Assembly (NCBI GenBank): GCA_013400975.1 | Contig: WBMZ01006400.1 | Location: forward strand, 682,001 to 746,000 | DNA: 64,000 bases | Reading direction: 5' to 3' | Source of the DNA: Atrichornis clamosus | Lineage: Eukaryota > Chordata > Aves > Passeriformes > Menuridae | Shown: piece after piece, positions 1 to 13,270 of the stretch | How positions within the stretch are numbered: the first letter of the stretch is position 1 | Layout of the letters: every line of letters starts with the position of its first letter | Position numbers and translations under genes: made by a program | The notes under the pieces: model-generated | The model's database searches: none | The model's input: the letters and a program-made list of their open reading frames with translations, nothing else | What the model was told of the DNA's origin: nothing

Positions 1-271
1 ACATGCAACAAGAATGCCTGTGGGTTCAGACTTGTTACTGACAGGACTAGTGGCCAGAGACCATCTTTTCAACCTGAAGAGTGTTCTGCATTTAATCAGT
101 GAAACCCACTGACTGGGAAGCTGCTACACAGAGGCTGCATGTGCCAATGCTGTAAAGTATTTTAGAAAAAAAAAAAACCAGACTGGAGCCTGAATTTCAA
201 AGCATGAAAAAGTATTGGCATAAGAAAGGACTAGAAACAAACTGGAGTTTAAAACACACAACCTGATGCAT

Positions 272-288
272 AAAAAAAAAAAAAAAAA
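272..288 (+). repeat. A17 homopolymer
   Basis: Seventeen consecutive A are followed by 'ta' and a T6 run, giving a small A/T inverted arrangement. A second A-run of 12 lies at 166-177. Neither follows a recognisable retrocopy, and I saw no clear target-site duplication around them. Confidence 0.9.
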
Positions 289-1559
289 TATTTTTTCTGA
301 AGTTCCAACTTCCTTTCTTCCAAAAGTTTATTTTATTTTTCCCCTGCAAAGACTCAAAGGACATATTTAACAGAATGTGATAAATAGTTTAAACAATACA
401 AAAAAGATGATAGTTATTGCCAACCTGTGATTAGGGTTAATATGGATCTAGAAAGCCAGGTTTTATTTTTAGACTATTAAAAAATACTTCAGTGGCTTAT
501 GTTGAAATTATTTGTTCTTATTAATACACATCTGTCTGTGCTTCTAAGCAGGTGATAGAAGTTTGATCTTCAGCTTTAAAATTCTGAGACTTTTAGTTGC
601 TAGGAAACCAACAAATCTAATTCCTGCGTCTCTTATAACACAAAAATATAACTATATACTGATTCTCTCAGAGAAATTCACGCTATGTATTTTTCAACTT
701 CCCCTTCTGTCAGTGATTTGAAGCTTTCTTTTCTTTCATTTAGGCTAAAGAGAAGGCACATCAGTTATAAAGATATTGGTAAATATATTAACAGAAAAAG
801 AGATGGAACATTCTTTTATCAGACTTTTTCATGTGTCTCATTTCTAAAATAAACATCTGAGTAGGAAGTTATAAGGGCTTGAAATTTGCTTCTAATATGG
901 ATTCACAAATTTATCTTTAATATTTCATTACCATGAGTGTTGATCATTTTTGGCTCACATGGCTTTGTAGACAATCAATCTAGTGTCTTTAGGAGAAACA
1001 TTATTCATAAACATATGTAAAAGGCCTGTGCTTTCATTACAGCACAACCAGTTCACCATCTATCTATGTACGCCCATCTGACCTTGCAATTACTGCCTTA
1101 TCCATATGATGCATTGCAACAGAGTTATTAATTCCACTTCCTTACACTTTTATTCTTTGGCTTGGCAGGTCTACTAGGAAGACTAACACAGATTCCATTA
1201 ATAACAATTATCGGTGACATGATAAGAACCTGAATAACTTTTTATACAAAAGGTGATATTTTGTCTGTGGACAGAAGTAAATATAAATACCTTGAATTCT
1301 AGGAAAGTATTTTCTTAATTTCATCAGAGAAATGTTACTGCACGTAAGAAACAGAGACAGTATACCCTTTTTATAAGAGGAAGAAAAACTCAACAATATC
1401 TAAATATAAAATCAATATCCTCTCCTGTAATTATCTCATATTTTCTCAACATATGTGAATAAAAAGCAAATGAAGGGGTGAAAGCATTTAAGACAGTCAG
1501 TTTGTTCCCTTCTTCAAGAGATGTCAGAACTCCAAAGGTCGCCATTTCCATTGTTTTTT

Positions 1560-1725
1560 CTTGGGACGACACAGCCACCGTGCTGACAGGTGCCAGCTGG
1601 ACATCCTTGCCAACCCTGGCGACAGCGGCCGAGCCCCGTGCCCGCACCCAGACGCCCTGCACGTCCTCACTGCTGCCTCCCCTGGCTCCAGCAGCACCCA
1701 GAGGGAGGAAACCTCCCTTCTTAAA
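1560..1725. other. GC-rich patch
   Basis: About 165 bases are clearly more GC-rich than the AT-rich surroundings and contain several CpGs ('gcgacagcggccgagccccg'). It is too short for a typical CpG-island promoter. Overlapping frames on both strands (up to 161 codons on minus) are open here mainly because stop codons are AT-rich. No domain, signal peptide or splice-bounded exon is convincing. Confidence 0.6.
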
Positions 1726-4700
1726 AAAACAAGAAACTTCAACTTGCAGACTACATTTCCTCCCCAGCTTCAGAGTCTGCCAGCAGCAGCCCTTTCCTAC
1801 TGCCAGAGGTGACACGGCAGTGCTGGAGGGAAGGCTCTCAGGCCCTGATGATTTGCCATATAACAGCTTCTGCAATTACTCATAACAGAATTGTTTTTCT
1901 CTTTGCCTTTAACAAAGTAAATAGGAAATGACATCCATAAACTGCATTAAAACATTTAGATTGCAAATCACACACTTCAGCTTAAGAAATGGCAGATTTA
2001 TGCTGCCACGTAGTCTTTATTCTACCCTTTCAAGATTATGATATGTTTTTCAAATTCCATGATCCGACCTACTCTTCCAAACACTTTGGGCTTTGAGCAA
2101 GATAAGAGCTCAGTGCTGGAAGATAAGTGTTGGAAGAAATTCAGCATGCATGGAATTAAGGTTGTACAAAGAATTACAAATTTAGATTTTCTCAGTTCTC
2201 CAATTCTTGACCTTGTAACAGAGAGTCATATTTTTAATGTATAACTGTAGTGAATACATCTGCGTATACACTAATGGTATTATACACATATCTCAAATAC
2301 ACAGACAAATCCATTTTCTCTGTTGAAAATGTTTCTATTAGGGAATAATTTTGAAAATCTTTTGCCCACATAAGTAATCCTAACAGAAGGATCCTTCTGC
2401 CCTGTGCACTTTTAAACACAAAACCTCTGTCACTAACAAGGCATCAGTTACTCCCCAGAATAACATCTTTCCTTCACACCCTGCAGTTGCCCCTTGTAGT
2501 TCTTAGATACACCTCCAAGAAAGCTCTAGAGAGAGGAGCAGAGCAGAGCTCTTTCATAAATGGAGATGGAAAAGATTAAGATTGTTTACATTAAGAAAAG
2601 GGTTACTAAGGGAGGACCCGTTTAAGGGAATTTAAAACAGATATTGAACTGGGGGCTTGCAATCTACCTAAGATGAGAACAAAAAGCTGAGTGCTTTCTT
2701 CTCCCTTAAAAATAAATTCTAATTCTCAGACACCCTCAGCAGCACAAGCAGCACATTCTCCAGCACATGCCTTGCTACCTTGTCAGGTGCACAGGGAACT
2801 CTATTAGTATTGGAATTTTCTATTCCAGCACTAATATATGAAAGAATAATGAGATAAATAGTTTCCTCCCCAAAACACAATAGACTATTACAGCATGTAT
2901 TCACCTTCCTTTCCCTTATTCCATGAGCTCTAGGTCTCCATCACTCCCATCTGGATGTGCAATATAAAGAAAGCCACATCTGAATGGGAAATAGAATGAA
3001 GGAAATTGTCCAGAGGACAGAAGGCTCAGCCTGGTTCACAGCAGCTGAAAATAGCCTGGTCAAAGTGACAGTGTGAGCAGGGCTCAGAAGAAGTGCACCA
3101 AACCCCAGCCACTGCCCTCTGCTACATCTCTGGCAGAGACAATCAAGCCTGAGTTAGCAAGGCTTTGATTACCTAAGCTTATCAATTGAGCTCACTTTTC
3201 AAAGTCATTTAATGCCAAACTGACACAAGAAGCTTGCAACAAATACAGAGAAGCAGTACTGCTCAGTCAAAAGTGAAAAGGAGAAATCAGATTATACAAT
3301 CAAGCATTTATTTGTAAAGTTATTACTCTAATTGAAATACAGTGAAAGAATAAAACACAATTAAACTTCAACCACCTTCCATTAAGCTGCCTCCATTCTC
3401 TGATCATCTGATGTTGCTATTTATCAAATAAATTAATGAAAAATAAGTTTAAGAATAGAAATGTATATCCTTCCAAACCAAAGTAGCTGGAATTATCTAA
3501 ATTAAAAATGCAACAAAGCACATGTAGAAGGTGACTTCAAACCTCCTGAACAGTTTATCTTAAAATAAGCCTAGCTATAACTATACACCGACCTTAGGCT
3601 CTGAGCCTGAATTTAAGCTCTGAACGTAAAGGAAAGCTATTGTGGAGTTTTCAGAGGACTAAATTTTTCAAAAGACCAACCAACCAACAAAAAACAACAA
3701 TAAAAAAAGCCCAGTATAAAATGCCAGTCACTGTTCAGCAGTAATTTGTAGCAGCCAGATCTACAGATCACACCAATGTGACAGAGAGAGGATCTCTTGG
3801 TCCAAGCTAAAATAGCTACCCATGCTACAAATCAATTTTGCAGATTTATTCCAGCTAAGGACTTTTCCCAAATGCAAAAGAAAATTAATACCATACTATA
3901 GTCTTAAATAATATATATCAGTATCAGTGCTTTTGTACCATACCCTCATTAAGGAGAAAGCCTTTGCAGCCTCTCCATTCCTCACACATCTTAATAAATT
4001 TTGTTCATTTGAAATAATAAGTACCTCCAGCATCACCTCTTTTGAAAGAGAAAAGAAGAAAAAAGAAAGAAACAATCAGAAGATTAAAGTAAGAAGATCT
4101 TAAATCTAGAGCTCCGAGTCTAAAAGGTAGCTTAATCTCCATCTAAAATAATAGCTCCTTGGTCATTCTTTGGGGACATACAGGACAAGAGAACTAATTT
4201 GGAAGCTCTCTTATATATGTGATACATGAACAAAAAAGGCTAATACATACCTTACACAAGAGTACTAGAGTTTATCCACTTTGATGAGAAATGATTATTC
4301 CCCCCGTCCAGTATTTTAATTTGTAACAATAGTTGTTTTATTCACAAAGCAGTGCTTCAGTTAAATTAAGCAATATAGAGAAAATCAGCCTAAGCTCATA
4401 GGTTTATTATAACAGAAACGATATATAGTTCACCACACAGAGAATAATTGCTACATGGTCAATATTAAAGACACATTATATTTTTCATATTGTATAAAAT
4501 AAAGAATTTGGTATATACTTTGCATTTTATACCTGTGGCCATAAAGAAAAGGGTGGCTTTAACCAATGGCTTTAAAAAACGTGTTTCATATCCCCAGTGC
4601 TGTCAATAGCAGCAAACAACTAATCTTCACTCAATAAATGTATCTTTTATAAGAGTACTTCCTTTTACAATTTCTAGCACAGAAACTGTAAGATAGGAAC

Positions 4701-6339
4701 ACACAAGATTAGATGAGAGCAACTTGACCTAATATTGAAAAACAGATTACTGCTCTCCTATATTACAGAGGTTATAAAATCAGTTATTTCTATGTGGAAC
4801 AGCTCACAAATACTAGTGACAATTTCTTGCAGTAGAAATTGGGAAGACAATAAGGCATTGTTCCCTTTAGTCTGAAATAATGCAAGAATGTTAGATTATT
4901 TTCTCTCTCAAAATGTAAAGGTGACTTACAGTCTAGTGTGCCTCAGCAATAAATTGAGAAAAAAAATAAAAGAGGTAACTTGCTACCTGGACACACATAT
5001 ACTTTTCCATCATAATTAATAATGATAGTTTTATTGCAGCCCATGCAGCAGCTAATCAATAGGCTTTGATACTCACACAGTCAACAACAGCTCCTGTGTG
5101 CTTGCATAATGTTCCCTATAAACCTTGTAGCTGTTCAGGCTAATGCATTTACTACCTATGGCCCAAAGTCAGCAGAGAAAACTGTATTTACACTCCATAC
5201 ATCACTCTTCGCACTTGTTCAGATTCAGGCTGAATGCTCCAGAGCACAGTGGAGAACAGCAGAAGACAAGTGAGAAAAATAAAAGGCAGGGTGAATAGGA
5301 GGTGGGATTACTGGATATTTAGAGATGAGAATCACAATTCTACTACTTCTGAACCATTTTTGTTCTGAGTTAGCTCAGAAGAGCTATTCCATTCTACACC
5401 AGAAGAAACAAACCAGAAAATAATCCTACTTCTCTCATAATGACAAAATCACATGCAAGACTTGAAGATGTGACTCAAAGGCATCAGAAGACTGAAGTAA
5501 GTTCCCCATGAATCTCGGACACATCTCTGTTTTAACTGTTGCAGCTCATAAGACCTGATTTCTCCTGCTCTAGTTTTTAGGACATTTTTTATTCGTTCAC
5601 CAATCCCCGTTCATCTCGGTACAAGTCACTGAGTAGGGCTGAGGTTCTTCAGAAGACATCGTGGCTGAAGATCTTGCTCTAATTGCATACAAATGTTTGA
5701 CTTGTCTTTTTCAGCTTCTTCAAATTTGAAATATTTAAAATGTATTGAGAAATTGAAGATGACCATGACCTTTTAGTTTGAAAGAGCCTCTTTGGTTCTG
5801 AAATATCAAAAACTGAGTCCTATAAATCTTACAGGGTGTTCCAAAACTGAAGCTTTCCATATAAGTGTCTACACTGAAGTTAACAGCTTCAGTATGTTGA
5901 GTCTTTATGTTCCTTTGATTTCATCTTCTTTCTCCAGAAGACATTATGTTGCTAAACTAATTATTATCAGAAAGGTAATTAGATTCCACAAGACATAATT
6001 CAGTATACAATGTAATATATGTGTGTACATGCAGAGTTCCTATTGTTTTGCAGCTGCTATCTTGTGACTTAAGTTTTCTAGTGAAATAGAGGCTACAAAA
6101 ATGACCGTCGTAGTGATTTATGCTCAACATTGGAAAACAGAGGCATAAGAAATGATGTTCTGGTTGGTTATGAGAAACATCTTTTGTCTTACAGTTTGCA
6201 TCTTAGGAGCAATGACTTTCACAAAGCTCTTCCAAACTCTTCAAGGACTATGAAAGGAGATTTGTTATTCTTCCTGCTTGCGGGACTACTGAGCCCCTGT
6301 AAAACACAAGATCATTTTCTTTCCTTTAGTTCCTAGAGA
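1726..6339. other. Unique AT-rich sequence, no gene seen
   Basis: Only short frames under 75 codons occur, none with a recognisable motif. A modest CNE-like patch lies at about 5,030-5,170 ('cagctaatcaataggctttg'). A purine-rich stretch lies at about 4,040-4,110. No repeat was identified. Confidence 0.6.
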
Positions 6340-6780
6340 AGAATACAGAAATTTCCTCCCTTATTCTCTCATGCTTTTTCACTCACTCATAAGTATCTTC
6401 CACTTTGACTTTCTCCCCTATTCTTCCTTAAATATTACACTAAAGTTTCTTCTTAAGATATTGTGTTTTCAGTTTCTTGCCTTTTTCATCTCTCTTGCCT
6501 ATTCCATCTAACCTTTTAACTCTTTTATTCTATATACAATTTTATATACTTTTATACTCTTTCTAACTATATGCTTTTCCCTATATCCACAATTTAAACA
6601 CTACTCTGTAATTTTGTGAGATTTCAACCTAAAGGAACACCCACCATCTTTTTTCTCCCTCTCATTTCCTCCAGTGCTTGTTTTACCTGACCATCTTACT
6701 CCTGACCTCTCCATTCACCATTCTCTCCCCTTCTAATTTATGGTTTTGCCTCACCCACTCCTTTGCAATTAGCCTTTGAC
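6340..6780 (+). other. Long pyrimidine-biased stretch
   Basis: About 440 bases are dominated by C and T on the + strand, with many tracts such as 'tttctcccctattcttcct' and 'tttttctccctctcatttcc' and few G. It is neither a tandem array nor a recognised repeat. Such strand asymmetry occurs in introns and beside splice acceptors and can form triplex DNA, but no exon can be supported here. The open frame that begins just downstream (6,776-7,255) has no recognisable domain. Confidence 0.6.
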
Positions 6781-8441
6781 TACTACACAGTCACTGAAAG
6801 CACTTAGCTCTAATCTTGTTTACTCTTCCAGCCTGTTAATTCATAGCCCCTTTTGCATTATCCAAAATAATTATTCAAGTGAGCACCTCTTGCAATTCCA
6901 GCATGTTTTGCGTCTCTGGGTAGATATTTCCACAATGTTGGTGTTGTTGAAGGAAATGTATTACATCAGACAGCTACAAGCAACTCATGAAGTCCACGAA
7001 AACTTGAGATGGGGCCAGTGGAAGTTAAGGCAGTGCAGCACAAACACCTGCTACACCAGGCCACCTATTCCACCAGCCAGGACAAAACCAAACTCTTCTT
7101 TACCCAGCTGGCAAGACACTTTGCTGACCAACCATTTGTCCACAGTCACTGGCTCTTTTTCTCTTTTCCCCCTACACTACAGACATCAAGTTTTCCAGCT
7201 GGAAATAGCCAAGGTTTGTTTCTTGGCAAGACATCTCTGGTCTTTGTTAGAATAGGTATGGGAATTAAATAAATTGAGATATATTTTGCTTTAGTTCCAC
7301 CACTCAATTAAGCACTAACTAGCCTTCATTTGAGTAATGAATGACACAGCATGTTTTTTACACACCAGGGAAATTTCCTGTGCTCTAAAGACTTTTCCTC
7401 CCCTGCTGAGAATCAGAACAAGACTAACAATCTTTCTGGCTGACAAGAAGGATTTGACAAGAACTCCCATCTTGTCCTCCACCATCAGCAGTGAGTAGGG
7501 TTATCTGTGTCTGCCAGTCCTGAGATTTTCACATGGGATGCACCAGAATAGGCACAGAAACGTGGAATCTTTACATTTCTGATTGCAGCCTCCAATGTCT
7601 ATGCCATTAGAAACATGTTCTAGACATCGTTTGAATCCACAGAACAACACCACCAGGAACTATACTTCTCCAAGTTCATTGCAGAGGAATACACAAACCC
7701 CAATATATCCTGAAGAATCTCCTTGCTGAATTACAGTGAATCATCACACACACTTGTTCACTGTTGACTATAAATCACCTATGTTAAGGCAGAAGGAAAT
7801 GCATAATCAATGGCAGGAAAAGCAAATACTACACTTTAAGTTGCCTTGGTATTGAGTTCAGCTTTACTGGAATTCAGATTGTGTCAGTCTGAGAGTTACT
7901 TTTACCTCATTAGTGTGACTATTACAATACAGGATTGGTGTCATTTTCTCTAAAACAACCACCTTAATATCTGCCCAGCAGGTGCTGCGCATAACCTACT
8001 GCACTACTAAAAAACAAAAGACAAAGGTAATGGGGAAGCAATGATGCCTGATCCTTTCCAGACTAAGCAGAATCTGAAAAGAATCAGACAGCTCAAAAAA
8101 TCTGTACTGTGGCATGTGACAAGGTGCCCTCAGGAGTGCTCTCAGTTTTGGCAACACACAGGATGCCCAAGTGGTCCTGGCTTTCCGATGGGGGATTCTA
8201 GGGTGTGTTCAGTCCTACACAAGCTGGCAGAAAATATGTAGGTACCAGATCTCCCCCTGGATCCTGCGGATGTCAAACACGTCCTCTCCATCATCTTTGC
8301 TAAGTGCTGTGTCACATTTATATGAGGCCTCAGGCTACAAGCAGGGCCATGACAGGGATGATATTCCAGAGTTGTTACAGATGCACAAATAGCCTAACAT
8401 CCAAGATGACATTTCTTTATTAATAAAGTAGAAGGATTTGA

Positions 8442-8472
8442 GGGGGGAGGGAGGCAGGAGGGGAGCCAGGGG
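8442..8472 (+). repeat. G-rich run, borderline quadruplex motif
   Basis: G-runs of 6, 3, 4 and 4 occur at 8,442, 8,449, 8,460 and 8,469. One loop is 8 bases, just outside the strict motif. The surrounding 100 bases are unremarkable. I regard it as a purine-rich simple-sequence patch that may fold, with less support than the tract at 36,381. Confidence 0.5.
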
Positions 8473-10049
8473 CAGAAGGTAACACTCGCTAAACAGTGAA
8501 AGAGTTCCTTTTCTGCAGCACAGAAACATGGAAATCAGGTACATTTGCACTGCACTACCTCATGACCTTAAGTCCTGGACCACCACCAAGAAGAAATATT
8601 TTATTATCTTTTTAATTTTACACTTACTATTTAATCCATTTAATGGGATTTCACCCAGTGGTTCCTACATCTCTGAAGGAGGTTAGAGTAGACAATCACA
8701 GTAAAGCCTTCTGGCCTGCAAATCTAGGAAATCACTGGGCCATTATAACCTCTAAAAAATATGCAATTAAGAAGTACTTTTAACACCAGCAACCATCTGA
8801 GATTCAAAAAGCCTCACTGGCTTATCTGGCTCAGGAAATTACAGGAGGAGAAAAAATAAAACTGTTAAAACTTCCATAGTTTCCAAGGACTTCTAACAAT
8901 ACAGGTAAAAGCTTCATATTCAAGATGACAATATGATACCCAGACCAATGTCTCCTATATACCTAGCATCATCAATCGTAAAAAAACCCCAATCATTCAA
9001 CCCTTTGAACATTGTCTGAGCAGAAACGTTTGCCTAAAAACTATTTTTGAAGAGGAACATTTATGAATGCTAGAAGCAGAAATTGGATTCATTTGTGGTG
9101 GTGGGAGATATCCAGTGAGACTTTTCAGGGCCTGCTGCAGTTGCCATATGGCTGAGAGGCTCAGACGTGTCATTTCACATGCCTATTGGCATACAGGAGC
9201 TGGAGCACTGGTAGCAGTGGGCTATATCCAGCCCTGGACTCAGGGGAGAGGAGGGTTGCATGCCCTGAGGAAAGAGGATGATGAATAAGAATGGCAGTGG
9301 GTTCATTCTTCTCAAAGAAGTTAAGGAAAATGCACAGCAGTCTATTTTGGCCCATTACCTGGCTGGAGCAGGATTTTGCCAGTTTCAGAAAAGAGAAAGA
9401 AAACTTTGCAGACACTTGGATCTGAAAGTTATCATCACCTTATCTAAAGCATATAAACTGGATTCATCCTAGAGCTACTCTCTGACTCCACTCTTCTGTG
9501 TTTCTCCTGAAGAAAACCTGATGTTTCACCATTCCCACTATTTTCTAATGAAGTGAGGAAACAGCTCTCTGAAAGACCAGTAAGTCTAGTAACCAAGGTG
9601 GTTATAAAACTTCAATTACTTACATTTGCAAAGAATATTATAGGAGTAAATGTCATTGAAGAACACTCAGCTCCTCAAGCCCGAGCCAACAGAGCAGTTT
9701 CCGTTCCAGAAACCCCACACAGCAGTTCAGCAGCACTCAGTGATCACATCAAAACAAGTTGTTTGTAAAATCTGGGTAACACTGTCATTATGGTGCTGCA
9801 ATTTTCTCCAGTACACAAATATTGCTCTGTGTTAAAAGGGAACTGCTGCTGCTCCTGAAGTGTTTATTTTCCACTAGTTTCTAGAGGTAACTGAGAGCAC
9901 TCCAGTATCATCCTCACACACTGACAGTAACAGCTGCCTCTTGCTGACCCTGCAGAGCACCAGGGCTAGATAATAATGACTTGGCTTACTTTGCAGGTGA
10001 GATTTTATTTTATATACTGTACACAACCTTTAACATGTTGTAGAAGGTC

Positions 10050-10330
10050 AAAGAAAAGGCTGCTCAGAGCAGGGAAGTGTGCAAGTAGCTTACAGCCCTT
10101 AAAAGGGGAGAGAGAGCTGTGTCCCAGGGAGCAGGGCAAGGTCAGCATGGCTCTAAGAGGAGTTACTGGGAGTTTTGCTGTTGAATTCAGTGAGAAGGGA
10201 AAAGCAAAAGCACAAGGAACAGAGTTCTCTAAAAGGGAAAGAGCAGCAGAAAAGCAGGACAGGAAAAAAGGATTTGTAGAGAGTTCTGGAAGTGCAAAGT
10301 ACTTAGGAGGAAGGTTGTAAATGTAGGTTT
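10050..10330 (+). other. Purine-biased low-complexity block
   Basis: This A/G-rich block ('aaaggggagagagagctg', 'agggaaagagcagcagaaaa') holds open frames on both strands: 114 codons on + and 168 on -. Both look compositional. The plus frame is a Lys/Glu/Arg-rich string and the minus frame a Phe/Leu/Ser-rich string. Purine bias suppresses stop codons on the complementary strand, which explains the long minus frame without selection. The block ends about 440 bases before the CR1 remnant. Confidence 0.6.
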
Positions 10331-10769
10331 TCAGGGGAAGTGGAAGGGTCAGGAGGAAATGGAAGAACTGTGTGCTAAAAAACAGAATGAACTTCTTAGC
10401 AATTACTTCCCATTCCCAACAGAAAAAAAAAGGGGGGTAAAGAAGCCATCTGTACAAAAGCAAGTACCAATTGAGAAAGGAGTTATGTTTTAATAAAAAT
10501 GTACTGGCCAATTTCTAGTTTAGCAAAAGGACACTGAAATCACAGAGCTCCTTTTCATTGGGTTCTTACATTTCAGAGGTGAGCAGACAAAAGGCCATCT
10601 CCCTTACCAGCACCAACCTTCACCAGCAATGTATTTCTATAGTCCAGGCACCAGCACCCTCAATTACAATTTGTTTTTACAAATTGCACTTTCACAAATC
10701 TCTTTGTGCTCTAGAGGAGCTGAAGCAATCTCAGGAAGCACCACAGATTTAACAGCTCTATCTAAACAG

Positions 10770-10856
10770 CTCCATCAAAGACTCATAGAATGGGTCATGT
10801 TGGAAGGAACCATGGGCAGACCATTAGTCCAAGCCCCATCCAGCCTGATCTGTGAT
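10770..10856 (-). mobile_element. CR1 LINE 3'-end remnant
   Basis: The + strand reads through a tail-like 'tcatagaatgggtc' stretch, then 'gttggaaggaacc', 'catgggcag' and 'ccaagccccatccagcctg'. In the same order these are the reverse complement of the 3' end of avian CR1 non-LTR retrotransposons, which finish in short ATTCTATGA repeats. The element therefore lies on the minus strand with its 3' terminus near 10,780. Between the landmarks several tens of bases of the usual CR1 3' region are missing, so it is internally deleted as well as 5'-truncated. No reverse-transcriptase frame remains and it is not mobile. This is the best evidence that the host is a bird or other reptile-lineage amniote. 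The 3' edge is confident; the 5' edge is approximate. Confidence 0.82.
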
Positions 10857-11640
10857 CTGTGTTCAGTATTTGTAGGATTACGAAGACACACTATTTAAAG
10901 ACAAGGTAAAAATGCCTCACTAGAGGCAGCACTACCAAAAAGAAAGAACCTGCTCTATTTACCATATGCTCAGATCAGTAACACATTAAAAGCCATCAAG
11001 AAGAAATTACATGCAGCCCACATCATTTTCAGTGTGGTTTTTTTCTATCTTCCCTCTTTTACTGTCTTGGTTCATATAAATGATGGACCAGCTATAGAGT
11101 GAAAATGGTTTCTTGGGAAACATGGGTATCACAACCATTCTAGGCTGTTGATTCCCAGCATGTAAGGGATGCTGTTACACAGGAAATTGCTGCAATGTTA
11201 AATTTCGTTGCAATCCATTTGCTGTGAATTGATGTAGCCAAATAAAATGAAAGACTTTATTGCAAGTCCTTTCATAAGAACTACTAATTAGAACTACCAT
11301 TCATTCAATTGCACATACTGGAGCTTAGGTTGCCTTAGACACTTGCACCTGCGTTAATTCACCAACTGGGGGCAGAAATTTTCCTTCCCATCTCCCTGTC
11401 TTGGAGGTGGTTTTTATACTGTTTGAATAATGTCTGTAAAAGATAAATTAAACCCATCCCTTGAAAAACATAAAGCTAGATTCCTCTACAAACAGGGATT
11501 ATGTGCTTCTCATAGACTACTGCTCTTGCACTTGATGTGAACTGAAAAGAAACACACACCTTTTTTGGAACTGTATTTTTCCAGACATCTCTTTTCATGG
11601 AGGGTTCACTTAATGCTTTTTAATGGTATTATATAGCACA

Positions 11641-11769
11641 AATGAATTGACAGTGTGGGATCTTCCTGAAACAGCACTGGTCTTATCTTTCCAGTAAGCT
11701 AGAGAACAACAAACATGGCTTTTGTGAGGCAACTAAAATGATAGTTCAGGATGGTGACTCCAGCCTTGG
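11641..11769 (+). repeat. Diverged direct repeat, copy A
   Basis: This segment aligns over its whole length with 15,616-15,756. Shared blocks in order are 'aatgaatt.acag', 'atc.tcctg.aac', 'gcactggtcttatctttcca', 'agaga', 'tgaggcaactaaaatgat', 'agttcagg' and 'tggtgactccagcctt'. Outside these limits the similarity fades within a few bases. Copy A lacks about 11 bases present in B after 'aaaatgat' and about 4 more after 'caggat'. I do not recognise the family. No splice sites or convincing frame run through both copies. Confidence 0.8.
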
Positions 11770-12839
11770 GATCACCAATGAGCAATCTAAACATACTTAC
11801 CATAAAATGTAGCTCCAAAAGGGCTCTGCAACGTGTTTAAGTTGTCTTCAAAAGTGTTTCAAGCTTGACCCAAAGCTCACTGTTCTTCAGGACTGGATTT
11901 CTACCAAATGTCCTTCTGGGGTCTTTAGTAACATCTCTCACTAAACAGGGTTTTCACACATGCAGAGAGGGCAGGATTTTTGTGTAAGTCAGCAAGGCTG
12001 TGGCTCCATCATAAACACCACCTGCAGCGTGCCCAGAACATCCCTGCTCCCATAATAGGGAAACACCCGTGCGGTCCCGGGATGTGCCTGATCCCCATGG
12101 TCAGGAACATGGAGGTTTGGGATCTACCCTCCTTTGTCACACATTAACAAACCAACAATATCTACTGAAAGCACTGAGTCACCTTGTCCTTCTTTGACAT
12201 GACCTTAGTTTTTTTGGCCTAACTTTTTGAGTCCTGGTGCTGGACAGATGAAGGATGGCTCTATATGTCATGCCAAGTTTATGTACACTGCAAGTCAGCA
12301 GTACAGCTCCACACTGGAAGAGAGAAGTCAGCTGCTGTCCTGTGGGACTACACTCACCCTTGCACAGCAGCACCACCATGCCAAGACCTGTTCCGTGACT
12401 CCTAGTACTGGCATTTCTAACAAATTCTGAGAATTTTCAAATTTCCAAAATAAGGTGGCTTCATGAACATTGCATTCCATCCAGGAGCTGAATGAAATTA
12501 ATCTGCAAGGTGTTATCTGGGCTCAGTCTCAGGAGCAGATCCATGGAAAATATCCTTTATGACTGTGTGAAGTCAGACACAGGAATCACAGGGTGGTTAA
12601 AATCCATGTGACTGAGATCAGGACTTGCCTCTTCAGACCCAAATGTTCTGAAAAAGCCACATCGCCAGGCACTTAATCAAATTACTGCTTTGAAAAATTA
12701 TTTGCTTAACACATTTGCTTCCCTCAATAATGGAGGGATATTCTGGGAAAATTGTACATATTATGTCCTTCAGGTTTTTAAAATAACTTTAGTCTTCATT
12801 TTAACATGTTGGACCCAATTCTTAACTTGCTGTTTGTAG

Positions 12840-13270
12840 ATCTCCTCCTTTGATACACCACTAAAAATGACTGCATAATCAGGCCACTTAGTTATGATAT
12901 GACCATTTGTTTACAAGACATGTTTTAATGAATCATTAATATATTCTGTGGGCACTTTAAGTAATCCGCCCTTTACCTTGGTATTTCACAATACACCCCA
13001 GGCTTAATGGCCCATTAAAAGATGCCCTGTTGAATTTCGTGGCTTAATTGATGCACTTTTGCTGTTTTGATATTATTTTCAGGAAATTTGTTTTTGTTTT
13101 CAGCAAGAAAGGACAGCACTAAATTGGAAATGAGCTCAAAAGGCCATCTATTAAATGGAACGTGGGTGTTTTCTTTATGATTTTTACTAATCCTCCCAGT
13201 GTTCAAGATTATGGCACATTTAGATTTAAATTACCAGATTGGTTGATCACAGCAGGAAACAGAGTAAGCA
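12840..13270. other. CNE-like block (candidate enhancer)
   Basis: This unique, AT-rich, non-repetitive sequence contains 'gcttaatggcccattaaaag', 'ggcttaattgatgcac' and 'tgaatcattaatatattc', carrying ATTA/TTAAT homeodomain cores with interspersed non-AT words. No simple repeat or frame explains it. Two plus-strand acceptor-like tracts ending 'ttattttcag' and 'ttttgttttcag' lie at about 13,080-13,105, but no exon follows. The call rests on texture only; alignment to other birds would settle it. Confidence 0.3.

Noticed and set aside
1390..1875. 161-codon minus-strand open frame
   Set aside because: It spans a GC-rich patch where stops are rare in all frames; a 135-codon frame on the other strand overlaps it. 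No domain, splice bounds or signal peptide are convincing.
5830..5850. 'cagggtgttccaaaactga', resembling a mariner-type terminal repeat
   Set aside because: No matching inverted terminus within a plausible distance and no transposase-like frame.
6776..7255. 159-codon plus-strand open frame
   Set aside because: It begins at the end of a pyrimidine-biased tract. The residues show no domain, repeat or targeting signal, and an overlapping frame in another phase is also open.
12179..12430. Minus-strand 'gtgagt' and 'ctctcttccag' words about 40 bases apart, suggesting a tiny intron
   Set aside because: An intron that short is below the vertebrate minimum, and the flanking frame matches nothing.
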